DNA of 64,000 bases from Paracoccus saliphilus (GTDB lineage: Bacteria; Pseudomonadota; Alphaproteobacteria; Rhodobacterales; Rhodobacteraceae). This document shows positions 16,313 to 23,339 of the stretch, one piece after another; the stretch's first letter is position 1, and every line of letters begins with the position of its first letter. The notes beneath the pieces were generated by a model. It was not told the origin of the DNA. It did no database searches and saw only the letters and a program-made list of their open reading frames with translations. The position numbers and the translations under genes are program-made. The stretch is from the NCBI RefSeq assembly GCF_028553805.1, contig NZ_CP067140.1, forward strand, positions 4,078,001-4,142,000. The letters are read 5' to 3'.

Positions 16313-16936
16313 GTGCTTCCCTTGTCGGCGAGTTCTTGCCACTTGCATATGGCAGGATATCGGACCTGCCCGCCGATGAGATGGTCTCGTGCCATCAGAG
16401 TTGCCTTCGGATCGAGATGGAGTAACATGAAAGCAAGATAACCCACTCATCCGCCCATGGCCACCTAGTGATTTTTCTACTATTTTTCAGTTATATATGG
16501 AATTTTTGGTGATTTTTGGATGCCGATCTCGGAGCTTCTGAAATGACCCTTCGCGAGGGCGGTTTTCGCCTGTGCCACCATGTTTCAGGCGACGGAGTTC
16601 GCCGTTGGTGGTCCGGGATGGATTTGACATGTTGGCGTCGTGGGTGGGTGCCTATCTTGCGCATGTAATAATTCTTGGTCAGTCAAAGACTTGCCGGATT
16701 TTTCTAAGATCGAAACATGCCCCATGGCGATTATCTTCAATGGTTCGCTTCGCAAAGCCGCGAAACGGAGATGTCGAAGGTTCTGCAACGAAAGCACAGC
16801 ACCGCCCTTCGAGCTCGGCCCCGCCCTTGCACGGCCTCTGAGGTCCCGGTAATCACATGCCACAATGTCTCGGCTGCTGTTCGATCTTGAGTAAGTCAGG
16901 AGCGTTTCACATTCAGCAACGAAAGGTCACAGAACG
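16313..16936. promoter_or_regulatory. Divergent regulatory region of the sugar island with phased T-tracts
   Basis: This 624-bp gap separates the two divergent halves of the sugar island, and I find no credible gene in it. The most striking part is 16471-16520, which is very A+T-rich and carries four T5 runs at 16472, 16483, 16503 and 16513, that is at intervals of 11, 20 and 10 bp. Such phasing with the helical repeat predicts bent DNA. It lies 160 bp upstream of the HAD-UbiA start and 420 bp upstream of the AsmA-like start, so promoters of one or both units are likely here. TTGACA at 16624-16629 has no good -10 partner. Confidence 0.5.
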
Positions 16937-18799
16937 GTGACTTGGATAAGTCAAAAGAATGCGACGCGCCCATACAGGCTATTTGTGGCCATTTTTGCGC
17001 TCGTTCTCATGGCTGCTGCGACCGTGACCTATTTGGCTCTGCCGAGTCTCGTTCCTGAAAACAAGTTGCGTGAGGCTCTCGCGGCCCATACCGCGACTTG
17101 GAGCGGCGGCGAGTTCCGTTTGCCGGCAAATGTGGAGGTCTCACTCGACCGGGGTCCGGCGATGACAGCCGAGAACGCGGTATTTAAAGGAACCCTTAAC
17201 GGTGATGAGTGGCAACTGGACGTGGCCTCTCTTCACGCGACGTTCAAGGTGCTTCCCCTGCTGCAAGGCAAGGTGGAGATCGACACCCTGACGCTCGATA
17301 CTCCGCAGCTTCGGCTTCAGGCTCACGGTGATACCGTAACGCCCAGGTTGCGCGAGTCCCAGACAAACGAACCGGAGCATCAGAGCCCAGGCGGAGAAGT
17401 GATTATCACCAATGCCAGTTTTACCTACGAGGGGCCGACCGGGCGGCGGGTCGGCGTTGACGGCATAGACCTGCGGATGACGGCGAGTCCGGACACGACA
17501 GAAGTTCTGCTCACCGGTGTCATTCCCGCCGGCAAGGAACGACTTCAAGTGGAAGGATGGTTCGAAGATCCCGCAGTTGCCTTTTCAGGCAGTGGAAGCG
17601 AAGCGCGACTGGCGCTGCGAGCTGCGGACATTGCGGATGAAAACGGCACGCCGCCGCAGCCCGAGGTTCCAGTCGCCGCTAAGGAAGGCGAGATGATCTC
17701 GGCGCTGAGACGCATCGCCGCCGCCGTTGGATTGACCCGCATAGGCCCGATCGTGCTCGAGGGAAATTTCTCCGTGACGCCGCAGACGCTCGAAATCGCC
17801 GATGCGGCCATTTCGTTCAGCGGCTTTCTCGCAGAGGGTGATCTTGCTATCGCGCTCGGCAGTGAAGAGACGCCATTCGATCAGGTGGGCAGTGTCGTGC
17901 GTGGAGCAATAGCCGCTTGGCGCGACGCCTCTATCGTGCTCGAGACGGGAGCTTGGCGGGAGGCTCCGGTTACGCTGGACTGGCTCGTTCCACTCGACAT
18001 CATGCTTTCTGCACGGTTCCGCAACGTTAGATTCGCCGGGAAGGATTTGGAGGCACGACATTTCCTGTTCAATGCCAGTGGTGGCCATGCCCGGCTGGAA
18101 GTGGGCGCGGCCGGCGACCTCGGGCGACTATGGGGCGAACTGGCGCTCAGCGCGCAGCCGGAAGAGGGGGCACCACAGGTTGCGCTCAATGGCCGGCTAG
18201 AGAATGTCGAACTGGGCGAGACCAGTCGAGCACTGCTGTCGCTCATGCCGCCATCGCTCGTTAGTCCACCACAACTGCCCGAAGGTACGCTTGACGCTGC
18301 TATCGACGTCACGACCCAAGGCGAGACGCTGGGCGCGATGGTCAAGGCTTTTAATGGGATGCTTAGTGCCAAAGCGAGGGACGGCAGCATTGCGGGAGCC
18401 AATCTACCCCTGACTCTGGAGGGGCTAGCAAACGGCCGCGAGATCATGACAGAGAAGGATGGGCCGCTGATCCCGGCAGGCGGCCGCACGAAATTCGACA
18501 CGGCAGAGGCCAGAATCGATTTTGTACCTGGCTATGCCCGCCTTTCCAAATCTCGCATCCGAGGAGAACGCTACGACATCGATCTGAGTGGAGAGGCAAA
18601 CCTCAAAATCGGAGCGATGCGCGGCGAAGGACAGGCGAAACTTCATGGAGATGTTGCCGATGACGACGTCTCCCTCCCTCTCGTCGATCTGCCTTTCGGA
18701 CTCGGGGGCTCCCTCGCGGCACCGGTCGTAGCGGCGGGCGTGCCGCGCAGTGGTGAAGCTCTCTCTTCCGAGTCCGTTGTCGATAACGATATCGAATGA
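16937..18799 (+). CDS. AsmA-like membrane-anchored periplasmic protein
   Basis: A 620-residue protein with one N-terminal membrane anchor (LFVAIFALVLMAAATVTYLA, about 15-34) followed by a large periplasmic domain of repeating beta-strand segments such as WQLDVASLHATFKVLPLLQG and GNFSVTPQTLEIADAAISF. This layout and length fit the AsmA family, whose larger relatives (TamB, YhdP) form lipid-transfer grooves. The proposed start is GTG at 16937 with GAAAGG about 10 bp upstream. It is the first gene of the plus-strand half of the sugar island and may help move lipid-linked material or build the envelope. No catalytic motif is visible. Confidence 0.7.
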   Translation: MTWISQKNATRPYRLFVAIFALVLMAAATVTYLALPSLVPENKLREALAAHTATWSGGEFRLPANVEVSLDRGPAMTAENAVFKGTLNGDEWQLDVASLHATFKVLPLLQGKVEIDTLTLDTPQLRLQAHGDTVTPRLRESQTNEPEHQSPGGEVIITNASFTYEGPTGRRVGVDGIDLRMTASPDTTEVLLTGVIPAGKERLQVEGWFEDPAVAFSGSGSEARLALRAADIADENGTPPQPEVPVAAKEGEMISALRRIAAAVGLTRIGPIVLEGNFSVTPQTLEIADAAISFSGFLAEGDLAIALGSEETPFDQVGSVVRGAIAAWRDASIVLETGAWREAPVTLDWLVPLDIMLSARFRNVRFAGKDLEARHFLFNASGGHARLEVGAAGDLGRLWGELALSAQPEEGAPQVALNGRLENVELGETSRALLSLMPPSLVSPPQLPEGTLDAAIDVTTQGETLGAMVKAFNGMLSAKARDGSIAGANLPLTLEGLANGREIMTEKDGPLIPAGGRTKFDTAEARIDFVPGYARLSKSRIRGERYDIDLSGEANLKIGAMRGEGQAKLHGDVADDDVSLPLVDLPFGLGGSLAAPVVAAGVPRSGEALSSESVVDNDIE

Positions 18800-18878
18800 G
18801 CCTAAGCATGATTTACTTTCAACGCTCATATCCGGTCATTGCTGGTCGAATCAGCCACCAGTGCAAATCGTGACGGCG

Positions 18879-20450
18879 ATGAGTGTGCCGCAGCAACAGA
18901 CGCAGACTCTGCAGTGGAAATGGACAGAATCCCGCTGCATGCGTTGGTGCCTTGCTTTCGGGGTATTCGCATTCTGGATTGCATATTACGCTTATTGCCT
19001 GTTTCCGGGACTCGGCGGTGTCATGAACGCTGGCGACTCAGCCAAGTTCCAGGCGCTTGGACACACCCAGATTCTTGTCCATGGACCCGGCTACCCAATA
19101 ATTCAGTTCCTGGGGGCCTTGCTACGCGCGCTCGATCTGCCGGTCGAGCCGTGGCTTGCGATGACCTTCACGATGGCCGCGCTTCCGGGCGCCCTCGCCA
19201 ATATGATAGCCTTTCTGATCGTCGAGCGCGTGACCCGCAGCCCGCTATTTGGTATCGCAGGAGCGCTCCTGCTCGGCAGCGCCAGCCTGATGGCCGTTCA
19301 GTCAACCGAGGCCGAAGTCTATCCGCTCGCACTGGCCTTCATCCTTTCGACGTCGTTTTTGCTGATCCTCTTCGTCGAGAGCAAGCGCAAGGCCTATTTC
19401 ATCGCGGCATGCGCCATCTACGCGATGTCATTCGGCAACCATCTGATGATGATCATGCTGGTGCCGCTGTTCCTGCTGGTAACGCTCGCCCATTGGCGCT
19501 CCCTGCTACATCCGCGGATTATCGCGTCCGTGCTGCTCGCTATTGTGCTTGGTGCCAGCCAGTATCTCTACCTCGCCTACATCACCTACGATCCGGCGAC
19601 GGCCTATTCCGAATATCTACCTTTGCCACCGACGGTAACGGAATTCCTCCAATACATCACCGGAAGCTATTTCAGCGGTCTCTACGGCTCCGGGCTACAA
19701 TCGACCTACAGCTCCGAGACGCTCCTCACCACGCTGCGCTCAGCGCATCCGTGGATCTCGTCGCCACTCATCATCGCGGGTCTGGTTCTCTTCCTGGCAG
19801 GCTGGCGCCGGCGCGATGCAGGCTGGCGAGGCTTGGCGATCATGCTCGGGGTGACGTTGTCCTTCGTGCCTTTCGTGATCTGGTACGGCGCTTACGATAT
19901 CCAGGCGTTCCACCTGCCGGTTCTCGGGCCGCTGCTTGTCGGCGCGACTGCGGCAGTTGGCCGGTGGCTTGGTCGCTGGCGGCTGATGCAACTGGGCACA
20001 GCCCTGCTACTGATCGCGTTTGGCGCATGGCGGGCCACGGTGATGGCCGAGGGCCTGACCGCGCGGCAGCCGATTTTCACTGAATTACCAGAAACGATTG
20101 CGGCACTGGTCGCTCAGGCCCCGGTCGAAGAACCACTGGTTTCGATGACATATAACCTCAGGATGGCCACGCTTTACCACGAACTTCTCGGCGAAATGCC
20201 GTCGGCCCGATATCGGGTGCCGTGGCGTGCCGAGGAAGCCGCAGTCGAGCAAGATGAAGTTGCGGGCATCGTCGTGCCGACCGATGGTGAGCAGCTCCTG
20301 CGCTGGATCGAGCATCGCCATCCCGAACTCACCTGCCGATCATGGGCTCTCGATCAACCAGAGGGTACGCCGTGGCCCGCTTATGCCTTCCGCTGCGCCA
20401 GCACCGCGGATGCCGGCTCGGAAGCGGGAACCGGCGACGGAGGAGAATGA
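18879..20450 (+). CDS. GT-C-fold membrane glycosyltransferase, DUF2723/TMEM260-like
   Basis: Predicted polyprenyl-phospho-sugar-dependent glycosyltransferase that works on the outer face of the inner membrane. The 523-residue protein has about ten helices. After the first helix comes VMNAGDSAKFQALGHTQ with an Asp typical of the GT-C catalytic loop, then HGPGYPIIQFLGALLRAL, corresponding to the HPPGYPL signature of DUF2723, and STEAEVYPLALAF and SFGNHLMM, also DUF2723-like. A soluble C-terminal domain (about 420-523) follows. The start is ATG at 18879; GTG at 18870 is an alternative. Location between the AsmA-like gene and the DUF4185 gene, opposite an arabinose-donor operon, makes it the candidate arabinosyltransferase. 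Confidence 0.78.
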   Translation: MSVPQQQTQTLQWKWTESRCMRWCLAFGVFAFWIAYYAYCLFPGLGGVMNAGDSAKFQALGHTQILVHGPGYPIIQFLGALLRALDLPVEPWLAMTFTMAALPGALANMIAFLIVERVTRSPLFGIAGALLLGSASLMAVQSTEAEVYPLALAFILSTSFLLILFVESKRKAYFIAACAIYAMSFGNHLMMIMLVPLFLLVTLAHWRSLLHPRIIASVLLAIVLGASQYLYLAYITYDPATAYSEYLPLPPTVTEFLQYITGSYFSGLYGSGLQSTYSSETLLTTLRSAHPWISSPLIIAGLVLFLAGWRRRDAGWRGLAIMLGVTLSFVPFVIWYGAYDIQAFHLPVLGPLLVGATAAVGRWLGRWRLMQLGTALLLIAFGAWRATVMAEGLTARQPIFTELPETIAALVAQAPVEEPLVSMTYNLRMATLYHELLGEMPSARYRVPWRAEEAAVEQDEVAGIVVPTDGEQLLRWIEHRHPELTCRSWALDQPEGTPWPAYAFRCASTADAGSEAGTGDGGE

Positions 20451-20622
20451 AGATTGTTTCGACATTGTGCTGCTTCATGATCGCCCACGCGAAATCGTGA
20501 ATACAAGAATTTGTTTTACACTTGCGTTTTCGGCGGATTTTCGCCTATGGACCTTGGTCAGGAATAACGTTCCGTCGGCCAGATGAAGCTCGCGGCAGAT
20601 TCCTTGGAATAGGAGATCGCGC

Positions 20623-21792
20623 GTGAGTTTTCGTCTCGCTGCTATCGGAATAAGCATCGCCGCCGGTATGCTTCTGGCCAACACACAGGCACCTGCAAGG
20701 CAGAGCATGCAGGGAGCGGGCGACGGGAACGTTGCGCTTGATGCCGTGTTGCCTGCAGCGCCCACGCCCGAGGAGACCTCCGCCATAGCGAAGCTCCGCG
20801 TCGGTTCGGCCGAGATGATACAACAACTGACCGGTCCAAACTCAGCCAACAAGACTGATCGTTGGAACGTTTACGGCACCGATCTCGGCCACATGTTTCG
20901 ACACAAGGACGCACTCTACATGGTGTTCGGAGATACCTACGGGCCCGGTGGCAATGCTTGGCGCAGCAGCACAATGGCACGAATCGCCGACCCGCTCAGC
21001 TCCTTCGATTTTGCCCAGATGATAAAGGGGCCGGACGGTAACGCTAAAGAGCTTATACGCTCCGCCAAGGTTCCTGGCATTGAGTGGACCGTAATCCCCA
21101 CCAACGGCATCTCACTTGGCGAGAGAATGGTGCTGCATTACATGTCGGTGCGGATGTGGACCTCGGACGGCCAGTGGCTCGTCCGGAGGTCCGGCCTCGC
21201 CTATTCCGACGATGACGGACAGACTTGGCACAGGTCACCGACTGCCGTCTGGCCGAACGGCTCCGGCTTCGAGCAAGTAGCCTTTGTCGATCTGGGCGAG
21301 ATGATCTACACCTTCGGAATCCCCGAAGGCCGCTTTGGCGAGGTACGGCTGCGGCGGGCCAAACGCGATGACATATTCGATCCTGCCGCCTACCGTTATT
21401 GGGACGGCAGCGGCTGGGTGTCCGATCATCACTCTGCGGCGGCCGTCGTACCGGCCCCGGCAGGTGAGCTTTCGGTTGCATGGAGCGAGCCGCACCGCCG
21501 ATGGCTGATGATGTATCTTGACGAGACTCAGGCTGCGATCGTCTTGCGAACCGCGACCGAACTTGTCGGTCCCTGGAGTGAGCCCCAGACGGTGGCGGAA
21601 GCGAGCAACTATCCAGGTCTTTATGCCCCCTATATCGTGCCAGGTGAAACGCTTGATGACTCGGTTCGCTTCACGATGTCTCGGTGGAAGCCACTCTATA
21701 ACGTCTTCCTGATGCGGGCTCCGCTTCACTTTGAAGCGCCCATTGTCGCTGCTGCCGAGGACGAAGCCTCCACGGAAAGCACATCCAATTGA
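20623..21792 (+). CDS. Secreted DUF4185-family protein, putative endo-D-arabinanase (GH183-like)
   Basis: A 389-residue protein with an N-terminal signal sequence (MSFRLAAIGISIAAGMLLANT) and a five-bladed-propeller-like DUF4185 domain. Key segments are LTGPNSANKTDRWNVYGTDLG, LYMVFGDTYGPGG, YSDDDGQTW and YAPYIVPG, in the order usual for the family. DUF4185 includes the GH183 enzymes described as endo-D-arabinanases in mycobacteria; whether this member has that activity is an inference from family and neighbours. GTG at 20623 is preceded by AGGAG with 7-bp spacing. It closes the plus-strand half of the sugar island, an arrangement like a polysaccharide lyase encoded with its biosynthetic genes. 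Confidence 0.78.
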   Translation: MSFRLAAIGISIAAGMLLANTQAPARQSMQGAGDGNVALDAVLPAAPTPEETSAIAKLRVGSAEMIQQLTGPNSANKTDRWNVYGTDLGHMFRHKDALYMVFGDTYGPGGNAWRSSTMARIADPLSSFDFAQMIKGPDGNAKELIRSAKVPGIEWTVIPTNGISLGERMVLHYMSVRMWTSDGQWLVRRSGLAYSDDDGQTWHRSPTAVWPNGSGFEQVAFVDLGEMIYTFGIPEGRFGEVRLRRAKRDDIFDPAAYRYWDGSGWVSDHHSAAAVVPAPAGELSVAWSEPHRRWLMMYLDETQAAIVLRTATELVGPWSEPQTVAEASNYPGLYAPYIVPGETLDDSVRFTMSRWKPLYNVFLMRAPLHFEAPIVAAAEDEASTESTSN

Positions 21793-21868
21793 ATTGCAGA
21801 ACAGGGCCAACGCGATTTACGAAGGGGCGGGATGCTTCAATACTAAAGTTGTAGTTATGCGCATGCCT

Positions 21869-22013
21869 GGTTCCGGCGTTGTTGCACAATCGAAGAACGT
21901 TGCGTATTAGTTGCCCAGCGTCGAAAGATCTTGCATTAGTGTGACGCAAAAAAACAACCGGCGAATGGGGCACCTACGCAAGAACCTTCGTTTGTGCAAC
22001 AATGCCGAAACGG
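21869..22013. repeat. Short element bounded by 27-bp imperfect inverted repeats (MITE-like)
   Basis: The sequence from 21869 to 21895 and the reverse complement of 21987-22013 match at 23 of 27 positions, with the shared core TTGTTGCACAA. About 91 bp of non-coding sequence lie between the arms. Ends of this kind with TTGTTGCAC resemble terminal repeats of IS elements, so this may be a miniature non-autonomous element or the fused ends of a deleted IS. It sits in a 337-bp gap between the sugar island and a run of pseudogenes; nothing else is recognisable in that gap. Confidence 0.6.
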
Positions 22014-22129
22014 TCTAAAAACTACACCAGCCAGGATTGCGAATTTCTCGCCAGTAGTTGACACGATCACCTTCGCGCCTTCTTCAGGCGCCATCGAAAC
22101 CATAATTTCGCAGTCGAACTCAGCTGTTT

Positions 22130-22841
22130 TTGAGCACGGAGCATGAGGCCCTGTCGCCTCAAGAGCTCGAAACCCTGAAGCGTTTGCACCAGCGCCGCGG
22201 GACCTTTGTCGCCGGACGGGGCATGGTCCATCAGGGACAGTCGGATCAGGCTGCCTATATCTTGGAGGCTGGTTGGGTCTGTTCTTACAAGATTCTACCC
22301 GATGGCACCCGCCAGATCGTGGATTTCCAGATCCCGGAGGATTTTCTGGGGTTGCGCAGCGTTCTGCTCCAAGCCTCGGATCATAGCATCAAGCCGATAG
22401 GTGAAGTTCAGGCTGTCGAGGTTCTGGTGAGTGATCTGCTGGGCGCCTTTGCGCAAACCCCGCGATTGGCAACAGCTATCCGTTGGGCGGCGTCTCGGGA
22501 CGAGGCAATGGTTGCCGAACATCTCGTTGGCATCGGACGGCGTGACGCGGATTCGCGGATGGCGCATTTCCTGCTCGAACTCGCAGCCCGGCTGGCGCTT
22601 GTCGGACTGGGAAGCAAGGCGGAATATGCCACCGCTGACGCAATATCATCTCGCGGATGCCCTGGATTGAGCGGAGTACACATCAACCGGGTTCTACGGC
22701 AACTTCGGGGGGAAGGGGTTGGTGACGTTCCGGGATGGGCAGGTGGATTTCCACGATTACGATCGACTGGTCGCACTGGCAGCGTTCGATCCGGCATATC
22801 TGGATCAGACGGGACCGATCCCGAAAATGACTACCTTTTGA
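22130..22841 (+). pseudogene. Crp/Fnr-family regulator, disrupted by several frameshifts
   Basis: The N-terminal cyclic-nucleotide-binding-like domain is readable in one frame (GRGMVHQGQSDQAAYILEAGW, then DFQIPEDFLGLRS). Near 22625 the homology moves by one frame, to PLTQYHLADAL; near 22663 it returns to the first frame for LSGVHINRVLRQLRGEG, the recognition helix; near 22715 it shifts again to LVTFRDGQVDFHDYDRLVALA, ending at TGA 22839-22841. Three frame changes in a helix-turn-helix region argue for decay rather than sequencing error. In the original frame the reading continues without a stop into a transposase remnant, giving a misleading 347-residue open frame. Confidence 0.75.
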
Positions 22842-22876
22842 CCAAGCATTGCCAAGTTGTTTTAAGCCGGCTGCGA

Positions 22877-23173
22877 ATGAGTTTGGAAAAGCGCTTCAGC
22901 AACATAATGTTTCCAGAGACCGAAGGCAAAATCGAGCGTTGGCACCAGACGCGTAAAAACCGCACTCTGCTCAAAAATTACTACCTGCCGAGCGGACTCG
23001 AACAAGCCATCGGTGACTTCATCGAGCATCACAAGCACCACGAGATCCTGCGCAATTTGACACCAGCCGACGTCTACTGCAGTTGGGCAGAAGCCATTCT
23101 CGGACGACGAAAGGAGATCAAGGAACTGACCATCCGGAAACGCCGCTTGCTGCTTCGAAAGGCTGCGGCATAG
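22877..23173 (+). mobile_element. IS3-family transposase (OrfB) C-terminal remnant
   Basis: The last ~90 codons match the C-terminal integrase core of IS3-family OrfB: EGKIERWHQTRKNRTLLKNY contains the final catalytic Glu region, followed by YYLPSGLEQAIGDFIEHH and LTPADVYCSWAEAILGRRK. A few residues of the usual NHxRxHE stretch are missing. The front three quarters of the transposase are absent, so it is dead. It abuts the broken Crp/Fnr gene and lies 167 bp before the NRPS, suggesting that insertion here helped bring the NRPS in or trimmed its neighbours. Confidence 0.75.
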
Positions 23174-23339
23174 AATGAAGCACCAATAGAGCTACTTTCT
23201 CCGCGACCAATCAGGCCAACATGCTCCAGATCATCTGATGACGGACAATGCGGGACAAGCCAAACAGAATCGTTGTGAACCAACTTAAAGTCGTATTCTG
23301 TTGAGACTAATACACCCTAAATTGCGCTAGGTCATACTC

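Noticed and set aside
16572..16841. Short open frame of 89 codons in the sugar-island promoter region
   Set aside because: No motif, no ribosome-binding site and a position inside an apparent regulatory gap.
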